From Parendozoicomonas callyspongiae (GTDB taxonomy: Bacteria; Pseudomonadota; Gammaproteobacteria; Pseudomonadales; Endozoicomonadaceae): a stretch of 64,000 nucleotides of DNA. Below the pieces are notes generated by a model. It searched no databases. It was given only the letters and a program-made list of their open reading frames with translations, and had not been told where the DNA came from. The stretch covers positions 62,001-126,000 of the forward strand of contig NZ_JAMFLX010000009.1 of NCBI RefSeq assembly GCF_023502345.1, in the 5' to 3' direction. Below are positions 36,719-46,927 of the stretch, piece after piece. Both the position numbers and the translations under genes were made by a program. The first letter of the stretch is position 1, and each line of letters begins with the position of its first letter.

Positions 36719-36988
36719 TTAGCGACGCAGGCCCAGACGCTGGATCAGAGAACGGTAACGCTCAACGTCCTTCTTCTTCAGGTAGTCCAGCAGGCTACGA
36801 CGCTGGTTTACCATGCGGATCAGACCACGACGGGAGTGGTGATCGTGGATGTGAGCCTTGAAGTGAGACTGCAGACCTTCAATGTTAGCAGTCAGCAGGG
36901 CAACCTGTACTTCAGGGGAACCAGTATCGTTCTCACCACGGCCAAAGTCTTTAACGATCTCAGCCTTGCGCTCAACAGTCAGGGACAT
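36719..36988 (-). CDS. rpsO: 30S ribosomal protein S15
   Basis: Primary 16S rRNA-binding protein of the 30S platform. From ATG 36988 it has 89 residues, identical in length to E. coli S15; an in-frame codon at 37054 would add a 22-residue extension unlike the family. Diagnostic segments are [35 protein letters not shown] and [12 protein letters not shown]. It is followed by its terminator and pnp. Confidence 0.97.
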   Translation of the reverse strand: MSLTVERKAEIVKDFGRGENDTGSPEVQVALLTANIEGLQSHFKAHIHDHHSRRGLIRMVNQRRSLLDYLKKKDVERYRSLIQRLGLRR

Positions 36989-37248
36989 TCTATTAACTCC
37001 AAAAGAGAATATGCATTTAACAATCAAGGAATGGCCGCGCATATTAACAGCCACCCTCGTTACAACTACTCTTTACAAAGAAAATGCAGCCAAGGCTACA
37101 ATTTCAACAAGAGCGTTCCGGCAAAAGGCGTATTCTAACCCCATATTCAGGATTATTCACCCGGGTTTTTCGCCCTTTACATGATGAAAGCGCCAACACG
37201 CCTTCAACTCATGGATGTTTCTCTCAAGGCAACCCAGCGAAAACCGAA

Positions 37249-38187
37249 TCAGTGGTTAGACTGGGCTACCAGCCTGCGTGGTGCAACCAGGCCATCATCC
37301 TGAATCTCACCTATGCCCAGGAAAACATTAGGTTCACCCTCAACACTTCGGTAGATACGGACAAAACCGGAAGTCGGCGCACGCGGAACCTGAACAGGCT
37401 GCCCCTGGGTTACATAGTGGCTGCTATTTGCACCCAGAAGAACGGAAGGCCAGTGACTGACCGCCGAATCCTGAGCCAGCAGAATGTTATCCAGCGCAAC
37501 ATGGCCGCCACCATCACGGATCTCTTCGAGCTGTTCCAGAGTATAGGACTGCTCTTCCTCATAAGGACCAGCTTTCAGGCGACGAAGATCGGCAACATGG
37601 GCACCACAGCCCAGCATTTCACCGATATCTTCCACCAGGGTACGAATATAGGTGCCTTTGCTGCAGTCCACTTCCAGCACCATTTCATCACCACGAAACT
37701 CCAACAAAGTCAGGCGATAAATATTGACCTTGCGAGCCTCACGCTCAATTTCGATACCCTCACGGGCATACTGATAGAGCGGCTTACCCTTATGCTTCAG
37801 GGCAGAGAACATGGAAGGAATCTGCTCAATCGGGCCGCGGAACTTGGCTAGGACGGGCTCAAGATCGGATTGTGTAACAGCAACCGGACGCTCCTTGACA
37901 ACCTCACCTTCAGCATCGCCAGTGTTGGTACGAATACCCAGTTTGGCAACTGTTCGGTAGCTCTTGTCAGAGTCCAGCAGATACTGGGACAACTTAGTTG
38001 CTTCACCCAGGCATACGGGAAGAACCCCCGTTGCCAGAGGATCAAGACTGCCGGTATGGCCAGCCTTGGCCGCACCATACAGTCGCTTCACTCGTTGAAG
38101 CACATCATTGGAGCTGCCACCGGCAGGCTTATCAATAACAACAATACCGCTGACCGGACGGCCGCGAAAACGTCTACGACGAGACAT
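37249..38187 (-). CDS. truB: tRNA pseudouridine-55 synthase
   Basis: Isomerises U55 in the T loop of most tRNAs. 312 residues (E. coli 314). The catalytic Asp lies in HTGSLDPLATGVLP near residue 46; upstream is the KPAGGSSND segment; later motifs are the SALKHKGKPLYQYAREG loop and CSKGTYIRTLVEDIG. The C-terminal PUA domain covers about 250-312. It overlaps nothing; rbfA ends nine bases upstream, so the two are co-transcribed. A 260-bp gap to rpsO downstream likely contains the rpsO promoter. Confidence 0.96.
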   Translation of the reverse strand: MSRRRRFRGRPVSGIVVIDKPAGGSSNDVLQRVKRLYGAAKAGHTGSLDPLATGVLPVCLGEATKLSQYLLDSDKSYRTVAKLGIRTNTGDAEGEVVKERPVAVTQSDLEPVLAKFRGPIEQIPSMFSALKHKGKPLYQYAREGIEIEREARKVNIYRLTLLEFRGDEMVLEVDCSKGTYIRTLVEDIGEMLGCGAHVADLRRLKAGPYEEEQSYTLEQLEEIRDGGGHVALDNILLAQDSAVSHWPSVLLGANSSHYVTQGQPVQVPRAPTSGFVRIYRSVEGEPNVFLGIGEIQDDGLVAPRRLVAQSNH

Positions 38188-38196
38188 AACTCTTTC

Positions 38197-38592
38197 TTAC
38201 TCCTGACCACCACTGTTTTCATCAACAGACGTCTTATCGTCAGCAACCGCCTCATCAATCAAAGACGACAGACGACGTCCACGCACCAGACTTTCGTCAT
38301 AGCGGAAACGCAGCTGCGGGGTAAAACGCATACGCATGCGCCGGGACAACTCGGTACGCAGATAGCCTGCTGCTTCGGTTAAAACCTCAACAGCTTCGTT
38401 AATGGCTTTCTCACCATCTATACCGAGAAAAGTCACATGGACAGTGGCAAAAGCCATATCTCGACTAACATCCACACCGCTCACGGTCACCATGCCGAGG
38501 CGGGGATCTTTCATTTCCAGCTGCAGAACAGTGGCCAGCTCTCTTTGGATCTGGTCGCCCACGCGCTGGGTTCTACTAAATTCTTTTGGCAT
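38197..38592 (-). CDS. rbfA: 30S ribosome-binding factor A
   Basis: Assists late 16S maturation and is a cold-adaptation factor binding the 30S neck. From ATG 38592 it has 131 residues (E. coli 133) in a KH-like fold, beginning MPKEFSRTQRVGDQIQRELA and containing GMVTVSGVDVSRDM. An alternative start at 38664 would extend it by 24 untypical residues. The acidic C-terminal tail (DDKTSVDENSGGQE) is common in the family. Part of the nusA-infB operon. Confidence 0.95.
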   Translation of the reverse strand: MPKEFSRTQRVGDQIQRELATVLQLEMKDPRLGMVTVSGVDVSRDMAFATVHVTFLGIDGEKAINEAVEVLTEAAGYLRTELSRRMRMRFTPQLRFRYDESLVRGRRLSSLIDEAVADDKTSVDENSGGQE

Positions 38593-38725
38593 AACACGCG
38601 CTTTGAATGAAGTACGTCCGCATTTATGTTGCGCCATTGTCCGGCAGAACATTACGGGCGGCAATAATAAAAAAGCGCACGGAAGGAATAAACCTGCCGC
38701 GCGCCTTGCCAGTTCAGCGCATCAC

Positions 38726-41374
38726 TTACAGTGAGCGTGCAACCTCAACAGACTTATACACTTCGATCTTGTCGCCGATCTTGACGTCATTGTAGTTCTT
38801 AACGCCAATACCACATTCGTGACCCTTGGCAACTTCCTTGACGTCATCCTTGAAGCGACGCAGGGATTCCAGCTCACCTTCGTAGATAACAACGTTTTCA
38901 CGCAGTACGCGAATACGCTCGCTGCGATAAACGGTGCCTTCGATAACCATACAACCGGCGATCGCGCCAATCTTAGGTGCACGGAAGACATCACGAACCT
39001 CGGCCACACCGACGATTTCCTCACGGAATTCTGCTTTAAGCATACCGGTCAAGGCTTGCCTTACATCGTCAATGATGTCGTAGATTACACTGTAGTAGCG
39101 TAGATCCAGACCTTCATTCTCAACGATGCGACGGGCAGAAGCATCAGCACGAACGTTAAAGCCAACCAGAACAGCATTGGAAGCCAGGGCCAGGTTAGCA
39201 TCGGTTTCAGTCAGACCACCAACACCGCCGAAGATAACCTTCACATCAACTTCGTCATTACCCTGTTCATGCAGTGCTGCTGTAATTGCTTCCAGAGAAC
39301 CACGCACATCGGTCTTCAGTACAACCTTGAGGGTACGCTTCTCTGCTGAGCCCATGTCCTTGAACATGTTTTCCAGCTTGGCAGCCTGCTGGCGGGCCAG
39401 TTTGACCTCACGGAACTTACCCTGACGGAACATGGCAATTTCACGAGCTTTACGCTCATCCTGAACAACCAGCATTTCATCACCGGCATCCGGCGTTCCA
39501 TCAAGACCAAGAATCTCAACTGGAATAGATGGGCCTGCAGTATCAATAGTCTTACCGTTCTCGTCGAGCATGGCACGGATGCGACCGTACTGCTGACCAA
39601 CAAGCACGTTATCACCACGGTTCAAGGTACCAGCCTGCACCAGCACAGACGCAACAGGACCACGACCTTTATCCAGACGGGATTCGATAACCACGCCCTT
39701 GGCAGAACCTTCAGCAACAGCTTTCAGCTCCAGAACTTCAGACTGCAACAGAACGGATTCCAGCAGCTCATCAATGCCCTGACCAGTGTGGGCAGATACA
39801 TGTACAAACTGGGTGTCACCGCCCCACTCTTCAGGGATAACCCCCTGAGCGGACAGTTCATTCTTAACACGATCCGGATCAGCCGCTTCCTTATCCATCT
39901 TGTTCACAGCCACAACAACCGGTACACCGGCGTCCTTGGCATGCTGGATAGCTTCTTCAGTCTGAGGCATCACACCATCGTCTGCCGCTACAACCAGGAT
40001 AACGATATCGGTGGACTTGGCACCACGTGCACGCATGGCGGTAAACGCCGCGTGCCCAGGAGTATCCAGAAAAGTGATCATGCCGCGATCAGTGGTCACA
40101 TGGTAAGCACCGATATGCTGGGTAATACCCCCGGCTTCGCCAGACTGCACCTTAGCCTTACGAATGTAGTCAAGCAGGGAGGTCTTACCATGGTCAACGT
40201 GACCCATAACGGTAACAACCGGTGCACGGGAAACTTCTTCACCCGTGGTTTCGCCTACTGCATCTTCCAGAGACTCTTCCAGAGCATCAGCGTTAACCAG
40301 CTTAGGTTTATGACCCATCTCTTCAACGACGATAGCCGCTGTATCCTGGTCAATGACCTGGTTAATGGTCACCATAGTGCCAAGCTTGAACATGTACTTG
40401 ATCACTTCGGCAGCCTTAACCGCCATCTTGTTAGCCAGTTCGCCAACAGTGATGGTTTCCGGAATAGCTACTTCACGTACAACAGCGGCAGTCGGCTTGG
40501 TAAAGCCATGCTGCTCAAGCTCTTTGGACTTGAACGGCTTGCGGGACAGCGGCCTGTTACGGCCATTACGATCATCACGACCACCACGGGCATTCTTACC
40601 ACCCCTGCGACGACGGTCACCATCACCACGATCATTGCTCTCGCCTTTCTTCTTGGCAGGGCGACGACGGCGACGATCATCATCAGCCGGTGGTGGTGGC
40701 GGTGCAGCCGGATTCACGCCAGGAGCCGCAGCTGGGCGGCGATCATCACCTGCACGCGCCGGACGACGGTCATCACCTGCACGAGCTGGGCGACGGTCAT
40801 CACCTGCACGTGCCGGACGACGATCATCACCTGCACGAGCTGGGCGACGATCATCACCTGCACGAGCTGGGCGACGATCATCACCTGCACGTGCCGGACG
40901 ACGCTGCTCGTTTTCTTCAGTCTTGCGACGGACTCCGTCCTTGCGGCGGGCATCCTCTTCGCCACGACGAGCCTTCTCTTTTACACGAGTCTCGTCTTCT
41001 TTCTTGCGACCATCAGTACGACGCTTCTTTTCAGCCTCGATATCTTCATTCGCTTCTGGCTTAACATAAGTACGCTTTTTGCGCACTTCCACGTTAACAA
41101 TCTTGTTCTTACCGGAACCACCAGACACTTTCATCTGGCTTACGGTCTTGCGCTTCAGGGTAACCTGCTTGGGTTCAGCGACAACTGGCTCAGCCGGTGC
41201 GCTTTCACCGCTATGGGAACGACGAAGGTGAGCCAGCAAAGCGGCCTTCTCTGCGTCTGAAACAGGTTGATCTGCCTTTTTATGGGACAAACCCGCGTCA
41301 TTCATCTGCTTAAGCAGGCGTTCAACCGGAGCTCCGACCACCTCGGCAAGTTGTGATACCGTTACATCTGCCAT
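38726..41374 (-). CDS. infB: Translation initiation factor IF-2
   Basis: GTPase that brings fMet-tRNA to the 30S subunit and promotes subunit joining. 882 residues (E. coli 890). The N-terminal IF2-N domain ([20 protein letters not shown]) is followed by a long charged region and a tandem repeat, a second IF2-N subdomain near 300, then the G domain with GHVDHGKTS near 397, DTPGHAA near 443 and NKMD near 497, then domains II-IV. The charged region (about 60-275) is very rich in Arg/Lys/Asp. It lies 26 bp after nusA. Confidence 0.97.
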   Translation of the reverse strand: MADVTVSQLAEVVGAPVERLLKQMNDAGLSHKKADQPVSDAEKAALLAHLRRSHSGESAPAEPVVAEPKQVTLKRKTVSQMKVSGGSGKNKIVNVEVRKKRTYVKPEANEDIEAEKKRRTDGRKKEDETRVKEKARRGEEDARRKDGVRRKTEENEQRRPARAGDDRRPARAGDDRRPARAGDDRRPARAGDDRRPARAGDDRRPARAGDDRRPAAAPGVNPAAPPPPPADDDRRRRRPAKKKGESNDRGDGDRRRRGGKNARGGRDDRNGRNRPLSRKPFKSKELEQHGFTKPTAAVVREVAIPETITVGELANKMAVKAAEVIKYMFKLGTMVTINQVIDQDTAAIVVEEMGHKPKLVNADALEESLEDAVGETTGEEVSRAPVVTVMGHVDHGKTSLLDYIRKAKVQSGEAGGITQHIGAYHVTTDRGMITFLDTPGHAAFTAMRARGAKSTDIVILVVAADDGVMPQTEEAIQHAKDAGVPVVVAVNKMDKEAADPDRVKNELSAQGVIPEEWGGDTQFVHVSAHTGQGIDELLESVLLQSEVLELKAVAEGSAKGVVIESRLDKGRGPVASVLVQAGTLNRGDNVLVGQQYGRIRAMLDENGKTIDTAGPSIPVEILGLDGTPDAGDEMLVVQDERKAREIAMFRQGKFREVKLARQQAAKLENMFKDMGSAEKRTLKVVLKTDVRGSLEAITAALHEQGNDEVDVKVIFGGVGGLTETDANLALASNAVLVGFNVRADASARRIVENEGLDLRYYSVIYDIIDDVRQALTGMLKAEFREEIVGVAEVRDVFRAPKIGAIAGCMVIEGTVYRSERIRVLRENVVIYEGELESLRRFKDDVKEVAKGHECGIGVKNYNDVKIGDKIEVYKSVEVARSL
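40742..40903 (-). repeat. Six 27-bp tandem repeats in infB
   Basis: Residues 158-211 of IF-2 are six exact copies of the nonapeptide RRPARAGDD, followed by a broken copy RRPAAAPG. At DNA level the units fall into two synonymous types: GTGCCGGACGACG-type and GAGCTGGGCGACG-type on the plus strand. In gene order the pattern is A-B-B-A-B-A', which suggests successive slippage or block duplication. Confidence 0.9.
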
Positions 41375-41400
41375 ATAAACTTCTCCTCTCAGTGGCCAGC

Positions 41401-42891
41401 TCAGTCTTCTCCGAACCAGCAGATATTCCGTGCCTTCATGATCAGCTCACCAGCTTTCTCAGCATCCAGGCCGTCAATATCTTCCAGTTCATCGGTTGCC
41501 TGCTCGGCTAGGTCTTCCAGGGTACGAACACCCTTGGCAGCCAAATCGTATGCCAGTTGCTGCTCCATGCCTTCCAGAGCGAGGAGATCTTCGGTCGGCT
41601 TTTCGCCTTCCAGCTTCTCTTCGTTGGCAATGGCCAGAGTTAGCAGGCGGTCCTTGGCGCGCTGGCGCAGCTCGTTGACCACTTCTTCATCAAAACCTTC
41701 GATCCCCAGCATCTCTTCCAGGGGAACATAGGCAACCTCTTCGAGGGTGGAAAACCCTTCATCAACCAGGGTGCGGGCCAGGTCAACATCAACATCAAGA
41801 TGCTCAACAAACACATTGGCTTGCTTGTCAGCTTCCTGTGACTGCTTGGCTTCTGCATCAGCCTCAGTCATTACGTTCAGACTCCAGCCGGTCAGCTCAC
41901 TGGCAAGACGTACGTTCTGACCACCACGGCCGATAGCCTGGGCCAGATTATCTTCAGCAACAGCAAGGTCCATGGAGTGATTTTCTTCATCAACAATGAT
42001 GGAAGCCACTTCCGCAGGCTGCATGGCATTGATCACAAACTGAACAGGGTTATCATCCCAGAGCACGATATCAACACGCTCATTACCCAGTTCGTTGGAT
42101 ACCGCCTGAACACGGGAGCCACGCATACCAACACAGGCACCAACCGGATCAATACGACCATCATTGGTTTTTACTGCAATCTTGGCACGGGAGCCCGGAT
42201 CACGGGCCGCTGCCCGGATTTCAATAACCTCTTCAGCGATTTCCGGAACCTCAATACGGAACAGTTCGATCAGCATTTCAGGACAGGTCCGGCTCATCAT
42301 CAGCTGAGGGCCACGATTCTCTTCTGAAATAGTGTGCAGGAGAGCGCGAACATGAGTACCGATCCGGAAAGTCTCCCGGGGGATAATCTGGTCCTTGCGC
42401 AGCACAGCTTCAGCATTACTACCAAGATCAACGATCAGGGAGTCACGGTTCACCTTTTTAATAGTGCCGTTGATCAGCTCGCCCAGCTTGTCGCGATAAG
42501 AGTCCACCATCTGGCGGCGCTCTGCTTCACGCACCTTCTGGACGATAACCTGCTTGGCGGTCTGAGCTGCAATACGTCCGAACGCGATGGACTCTACAGG
42601 CTCTTCCCAGATATCACCAATTTCCAGGCTTTCGTCGTTTTCCTTCCCTTCGTCGAGAGTCAGATGGGCGCCGGGGATTTCAAAATCCTCGTCAGCCACG
42701 ACTGTCCAGCGGCGGAAAGTATCGTATTCACCGGAAGCTCGATCAATCGCGACGCGAATGTCGACTTCAGTCTCGTATCGCTTTTTTGTAGCCGTCGCCA
42801 GGGCAATCTCAATCGCCTCAAAGATAACTTCGGGCGGCACTCCCTTTTCATTGGAGACGGCTTCAACGACGTTCAGAATCTCTTTACTCAT
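41401..42891 (-). CDS. nusA: Transcription elongation/antitermination factor NusA
   Basis: Binds RNA polymerase and controls pausing, termination and antitermination. 496 residues (E. coli 495). N-terminal polymerase-binding domain ([25 protein letters not shown]), S1 domain around 135-200 ([23 protein letters not shown]), two KH domains ([35 protein letters not shown]), and two C-terminal acidic repeats (about 365-420 and 440-495). The complete E. coli-like form with both repeats is present. Second gene of the rimP operon. Confidence 0.97.
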   Translation of the reverse strand: MSKEILNVVEAVSNEKGVPPEVIFEAIEIALATATKKRYETEVDIRVAIDRASGEYDTFRRWTVVADEDFEIPGAHLTLDEGKENDESLEIGDIWEEPVESIAFGRIAAQTAKQVIVQKVREAERRQMVDSYRDKLGELINGTIKKVNRDSLIVDLGSNAEAVLRKDQIIPRETFRIGTHVRALLHTISEENRGPQLMMSRTCPEMLIELFRIEVPEIAEEVIEIRAAARDPGSRAKIAVKTNDGRIDPVGACVGMRGSRVQAVSNELGNERVDIVLWDDNPVQFVINAMQPAEVASIIVDEENHSMDLAVAEDNLAQAIGRGGQNVRLASELTGWSLNVMTEADAEAKQSQEADKQANVFVEHLDVDVDLARTLVDEGFSTLEEVAYVPLEEMLGIEGFDEEVVNELRQRAKDRLLTLAIANEEKLEGEKPTEDLLALEGMEQQLAYDLAAKGVRTLEDLAEQATDELEDIDGLDAEKAGELIMKARNICWFGED

Positions 42892-42981
42892 GCTCTGCCT
42901 CGCGCATCGTTAAACCGGTTCTTCCCTCTCGGACCCGCCCCATAACTTACATAAAAGCTATGGAAGCTCGGCGGGCAGGCA

Positions 42982-43437
42982 TCAGAACTGCGGTATCACA
43001 TTCGCTTTATCGATACTGTCAAAGGGGAACAAATATTCGTGATCATCACAGACGATAACGACTTCATCACCCTCAACCCCTCGAATGACACCCTGGTACT
43101 TCCGGCGCCCTTCAAAGGGAGCCCGCAGGCGCATATTGACCTGACTACCGGTATAACCGGCAAACTGCTCCAGTGTGAACAGCGGACGATCCAATCCCGG
43201 TGAAGACACCTCAAGGGTATATTCACTGGCGATGGGGTCTTCAACATCAAGCACAGCGCTCAACTGCCGACTGACCTTTTCACATTCCTCCAGGCCTACG
43301 CCGGATTCCTGATCAATAAACACCCGCAGCTTGCTCTGCTTACCCTGCGACATGAACTCTATCCCCCACAGTTCGCATCCAAGCGATACGACCACAGGTT
43401 CAACAAGTTCGTGCAGTACTTCCAGCTTGCCTGCCAC
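42982..43437 (-). CDS. rimP: Ribosome maturation factor RimP
   Basis: Needed for 30S maturation and first gene of the nusA-infB operon. I start at GTG 43437 because GAGGG lies six bases upstream and the product (151 residues, beginning [16 protein letters not shown]) then matches the family; a GTG at 43452 in the same frame has no ribosome site. Characteristic segments are [38 protein letters not shown] and [13 protein letters not shown]. The region upstream carries a terminator and tRNA genes, so the operon probably has its own promoter in 43518-43755. Confidence 0.93.
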   Translation of the reverse strand: MAGKLEVLHELVEPVVVSLGCELWGIEFMSQGKQSKLRVFIDQESGVGLEECEKVSRQLSAVLDVEDPIASEYTLEVSSPGLDRPLFTLEQFAGYTGSQVNMRLRAPFEGRRKYQGVIRGVEGDEVVIVCDDHEYLFPFDSIDKANVIPQF

Positions 43438-43499
43438 TTCACGCCCTCGCACTGAATAACTGCCAAATCAGAAGCCTACGCTCCTGATAGCAATAAAAA

Positions 43500-43517
43500 A
43501 TGGGCTAAAAAGCCCAT
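43500..43517 (-). terminator. Terminator upstream of rimP
   Basis: ATGGGCT/AGCCCAT stem with a 4-base loop, followed on the minus strand by TTTTTTATTG. It faces transcription coming from the tRNA side and lies 63 bp before the rimP start, so it could attenuate read-through into the rimP-nusA-infB operon. Confidence 0.75.
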
Positions 43518-43755
43518 CCACAACCAGCACATCGGATGGTCACCCACCCACTGTGCTTTTGGCTCAAGTATCCCGAATGGCTCTGAACGCTAAAGCTCAG
43601 AGAGTGTATCTAGACAATTTGAACCTGAATAATATCCGGATCCTCTCGGATTCCTTTTGGCAGCCTGCTACCAGCTTCCGGTTACATCAAGACCTATGCC
43701 CCAACAGTTTAATCCGCCAAATCAAATGCGCCGATCAAAATTTTTTTGATCATAG

Positions 43756-43787
43756 CAAAAAGCCCCTACACCGAGGGGCCTTTTTAA
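43756..43787 (-). terminator. Terminator after tRNA-fMet
   Basis: On the minus strand a GCCCCT/AGGGGC stem with flanking A/T arms (one bulge) ends in TTTTT. It begins four bases beyond the tRNA 3' end. Confidence 0.8.
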
Positions 43788-43790
43788 AAT

Positions 43791-43867
<77 letters not shown>

Positions 43868-43991
43868 CCAAAACTCTTACCAGCAACAAATGCTGAAAAT
43901 CACGAAGAAGTATATTGCCTGAGATAACAACCCGTCAAACAGGTTAGACTCATTGGCAATCATACCTGCCTTAAACAGATATACTGAAAAC

Positions 43992-44077
43992 TGGTGCCCA
44001 GGGCGGGACTTGAACCCGCACGAGCATAGCTCACCACCCCCTCAAGATGGCGTGTCTACCAATTCCACCACCTGGGC
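43992..44077 (-). tRNA. tRNA-Leu (GAG)
   Basis: 86 nt with a long variable arm (class II). The acceptor pairs GCCCAGG/CCTGGGC, then an encoded CCA; anticodon loop TTGAGGG with anticodon GAG (complement at 44041-44043). The D arm GGTGGAATTGGTAGACAC and T arm GGGTTCAAGTCCC are typical. It corresponds to E. coli leuU and sits between secG and tRNA-fMet in the same order. Confidence 0.96.
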
Positions 44078-44128
44078 TTCAGATACTACTGATACAACTT
44101 CCAGCGACCCCAATACCAATAAAGGCCA

Positions 44129-44593
44129 TCACTCAGAAGCGCTTATGGAAGACTCAGCATCAGCTGTTTTCCCTTCGGAAACAACAGCTTTTGCGGTGTC
44201 ACCCTCAGCAGACGCGGTAGAGTCTAACACAGGGGCTTCCGAAGAATCTACTGTAGAATCACTCACTTCCGGAACATCGGAAACAGGAGCAGGAATCTCA
44301 GCCGCTGGCGCGGAAACCTCAGTCGGAATACCAGTTACAGTACCTGTGGTCAGAGCATTAGCCTTGTCTTTGGCGATCATGGCCAGACCAATACTGGTCA
44401 GGAAAAAGACAGTCGCCAGAATAGCAGTAGTACGGGTCAGGAAGCTTCCGGATCCGCTGCTGCCGAATACAGTCTGAGAGGCACCAGAACCAAAAGACGC
44501 ACCCGTCTCAGCCCCCTTACCCTGTTGGAGCATGATCAGACCAATCAGACCCAGTGCAACCAATACATGAACTATTAGAATCAGTGTTTCCAT
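44129..44593 (-). CDS. secG: Protein-export membrane protein SecG
   Basis: Auxiliary subunit of the SecYEG translocon that speeds preprotein translocation. 154 residues. Two membrane helices (about 3-22 and 56-74) flank the cytoplasmic loop LQQGKGAETGASFGSGASQTVFGS, the family signature. Beyond residue 80 is a long Ala/Ser/Glu/Pro-rich tail that looks disordered and is longer than in E. coli SecG (110). It lies three bases after tpiA, so the two are coupled, and tRNA-Leu follows. Confidence 0.95.
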   Translation of the reverse strand: METLILIVHVLVALGLIGLIMLQQGKGAETGASFGSGASQTVFGSSGSGSFLTRTTAILATVFFLTSIGLAMIAKDKANALTTGTVTGIPTEVSAPAAEIPAPVSDVPEVSDSTVDSSEAPVLDSTASAEGDTAKAVVSEGKTADAESSISASE

Positions 44594-44596
44594 TCT

Positions 44597-45352
44597 TTAA
44601 CTCGCAGCGCGACAAATTGTAAGGAAGTCCTGCACATCCAGAGAAGCACCGCCAACCAGGCCACCATCCACGTCAGCACCTGTAAAGATCTCTGCCGCAT
44701 TAGAGCCCTTGACGCTACCACCGTACAGAATACGTGTACGGGCAGCCATGTCCGCATCATGTTCAGTCAGAAGCTGACGAATGGCGGCATGTACTTCCTG
44801 AGCCTGCTCAGGAGATGCAGTCAGACCAGTGCCAATTGCCCAAACAGGCTCATAAGCAATAACCAGCTTTTCCAGGTACTCAGACTGAATCTCATTCAGA
44901 ACAACCTGCACCTGACGGGCAACCACTTCCATGGTCTTGTCAGCTTCACGCTCTTCCAGAGTCTCACCCACACAGAGAACCGGGATCAGGCCAGCCTTAC
45001 CGGCATGACGCACTTTAGTCACAACTTCCGCATCAGTTTCACCATACAGTGAACGACGCTCAGAGTGACCTACCAGAATCATTTCACAACCAAAATCCTT
45101 GGCCATGGAAATGGAGATTTCACCAGTGAAAGCACCCTTTTCTTCAGTGCAGATATTCTGAACACCCCAGGCAATTTCGCCGGAAGACAGGGTATCAGCT
45201 ACCCGCTGAACAAAAATGGAGGATGGGAAGACTGCAACGTCTACCTTACCAGCCAACTCCGCAGCGCCGGACTTCAACCCTTCAGTCAGTGCCGCAACTG
45301 ACTCACGGGATCCATTCATTTTCCAGTTACCGGCTACTAGCTGCTTGCGCAT
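44597..45352 (-). CDS. tpiA: Triosephosphate isomerase
   Basis: Interconverts dihydroxyacetone phosphate and glyceraldehyde-3-phosphate. 251 residues in a TIM barrel, from ATG 45352 (GAGG seven bases upstream); a GTG one codon earlier is also in frame. The substrate Lys is in AGNWKMNG, the electrophile His in ILVGHSERR, the catalytic Glu in AYEPVWAIGTG, and the phosphate loops in YGGSVKGSNA and DGGLVGGASL. Placement between glmM and secG is the Pseudomonas-type order. Confidence 0.97.
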   Translation of the reverse strand: MRKQLVAGNWKMNGSRESVAALTEGLKSGAAELAGKVDVAVFPSSIFVQRVADTLSSGEIAWGVQNICTEEKGAFTGEISISMAKDFGCEMILVGHSERRSLYGETDAEVVTKVRHAGKAGLIPVLCVGETLEEREADKTMEVVARQVQVVLNEIQSEYLEKLVIAYEPVWAIGTGLTASPEQAQEVHAAIRQLLTEHDADMAARTRILYGGSVKGSNAAEIFTGADVDGGLVGGASLDVQDFLTICRAAS

Positions 45353-45417
45353 CACAAAACCTCACTAAAGGGGCGGAATGTTAGCGCACCGCCAGCCGTC
45401 CTGACAATACGCATGAC

Positions 45418-45445
45418 AAAAGGGGCGCACATTAAATGGCACCCC
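45418..45445 (-). terminator. Terminator of glmM
   Basis: On the minus strand GGGGTGC pairs with GCGCCCC (one wobble) across ten bases and is followed by TTTTGT. It is 23 bp beyond the glmM stop and would separate glmM from tpiA-secG. Confidence 0.65.
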
Positions 45446-45467
45446 GTATAACCTGACAAATCAGGCA

Positions 45468-46805
45468 TTAACCAGCTTCAGCTTCAACAACATCTGCCAG
45501 GGAACGACAGCGAGTGGACACTTCATCCGCATCCTCGCCTTCAATCATGACCCGGATAACCGGCTCAGTTCCCGATGTTCGCAGAAGAACACGTCCTCGC
45601 CCGGCCAGCTCAGTTTCTGTTTGCTGAACCGCCTCAGAAATCGCCTTATTGCTATCAGGATCGACTCGCTCAGACATGCGTACATTAATCATGGTCTGAG
45701 GATATTTGACCATATCGCCACACATATCGCTCAGGCTTCGCCCTGTCGCAACCATTGCACGCAGAACCTGAAGGGCTGCAACAATACCATCTCCAGTGGT
45801 AGAAACATGGCGGCAGATCAAGTGACCGGAGGATTCTCCTCCCAATTGCCAGCCTTTTGCCTGCATCATCTCAATGACGTAGCGATCACCCACTTTTGCA
45901 CGGGCAAATGGAATACCTGCACCTTCCAGCGCTTTTTCCATTCCCAGGTTGGACATCACCGTGCCAACCACCCCGCCGGCCAGTTCACCCTGACTGTGAC
46001 GGTGACGGGCAATGACATAGAGAAGCTCATCACCATCCACTTGGTGCCCGGTGTGATCAACCATCAAAAAACGGTCGCCATCGCCATCAAAAGCAATACC
46101 AATATGCGCCTTCTTTTCAAGAACCGCTTCTTTCAGGGTTTCAAGATAGGTGGAGCCAACACCCTGATTGATGTTCAGACCATCCGGGCTGACACCAATA
46201 GTATCCACTCTGGCGCCCAGCTCACGGAAAACTTCCGGACCAACGTGGTAGTTGGCACCATGGGCCGCATCCACAACAATATGCATTCCGGAGAGATCCA
46301 GATGCGGGCGAACAGTCGCTTTGCAGTATTCGATATAACGGCCAGCAGCATCATCAACACGCTTGGCACGACCAAACTTGGCAGGATCAGCAACCACCAT
46401 CTCCTGATCCATCATCTCTTCAATAGCAAGCTCAACCGAGTCGGGGAGTTTGGTTCCTTCAGAAGAGAAGAACTTGATGCCGTTGTCGTAATAAGGGTTA
46501 TGGGACGCGCTGATCACAATACCGGCATTGGCATTAAATGTGCGTGTCAGATAAGCAATGGCCGGAGTTGGCATAGGCCCAAGCAGCCAGGCATCCACAC
46601 CCGCCGCAGATAAACCAGCCTCAAGGGCAGACTCAAACATATACCCGGAAAGGCGAGTATCCTTACCAATAATGACCCTGTTGGCTCCATGACCAGCAAA
46701 AACCTGCCCGGCAGCCCAACCTAGTTTCATAACAAATTCAGGCGTAATAGGAAACTGGCCGACCAGCCCTCTCACCCCATCGGTACCAAAATATTTACGG
46801 CCCAT
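45468..46805 (-). CDS. glmM: Phosphoglucosamine mutase
   Basis: Converts glucosamine-6-phosphate to glucosamine-1-phosphate for UDP-GlcNAc, and so for peptidoglycan and lipid A. 445 residues (E. coli 445). The phospho-Ser is Ser101 in [13 protein letters not shown]; the metal loop is [12 protein letters not shown] near 240; the sugar loop is GGESSGHLI near 323; the phosphate-binding loop is [14 protein letters not shown] 35-bp element shared with the ftsH leader lies 67 bp before the start. folP is upstream with 122 bp between. Confidence 0.96.
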   Translation of the reverse strand: MGRKYFGTDGVRGLVGQFPITPEFVMKLGWAAGQVFAGHGANRVIIGKDTRLSGYMFESALEAGLSAAGVDAWLLGPMPTPAIAYLTRTFNANAGIVISASHNPYYDNGIKFFSSEGTKLPDSVELAIEEMMDQEMVVADPAKFGRAKRVDDAAGRYIEYCKATVRPHLDLSGMHIVVDAAHGANYHVGPEVFRELGARVDTIGVSPDGLNINQGVGSTYLETLKEAVLEKKAHIGIAFDGDGDRFLMVDHTGHQVDGDELLYVIARHRHSQGELAGGVVGTVMSNLGMEKALEGAGIPFARAKVGDRYVIEMMQAKGWQLGGESSGHLICRHVSTTGDGIVAALQVLRAMVATGRSLSDMCGDMVKYPQTMINVRMSERVDPDSNKAISEAVQQTETELAGRGRVLLRTSGTEPVIRVMIEGEDADEVSTRCRSLADVVEAEAG

Positions 46806-46872
46806 ACAAAATTCCTTCTCAGCTTTTTACATGGAAATGCCCACAAGCTTTCTCAATTTCTAGGGGAGGGCA

Positions 46873-46907
46873 TTTTACCCATAGGGCACATAGCCCGCTC
46901 ATGGCTG
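46873..46907 (-). repeat. Element shared with ftsH leader, copy 1
   Basis: A 35-bp segment about 77% identical to 49948-49982; both contain AGCCCGCTCATGGC on the plus strand and begin TTTTACCCA. It lies 67 bp upstream of glmM. Function unknown: candidate promoter, operator or diverged repeat. Confidence 0.5.
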
Positions 46908-46927
46908 CTCCAGTCACTTCCAGCTTC

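Larger units (their letters stand above)
43438..43790. other. Gap between rimP and tRNA-fMet
   Basis: 353 bp. It contains the two minus-strand terminators listed separately. Between them, about 43518-43755, I find no gene; this is where the rimP-nusA-infB promoter would be expected if the second terminator is efficient. An inverted repeat ATCCG/CGGAT occurs near 43634-43651. Confidence 0.5.

Noticed and set aside
40742-40903. Possible CRISPR-like array
   Set aside because: 27-bp units are directly adjacent without spacers and lie in frame in infB: a protein repeat.
39788-41260. 490-codon open frame antisense to infB, including Thr/Cys/Ile-rich repeats
   Set aside because: The repeats are just the complement of the RRPARAGDD array; no start signal.
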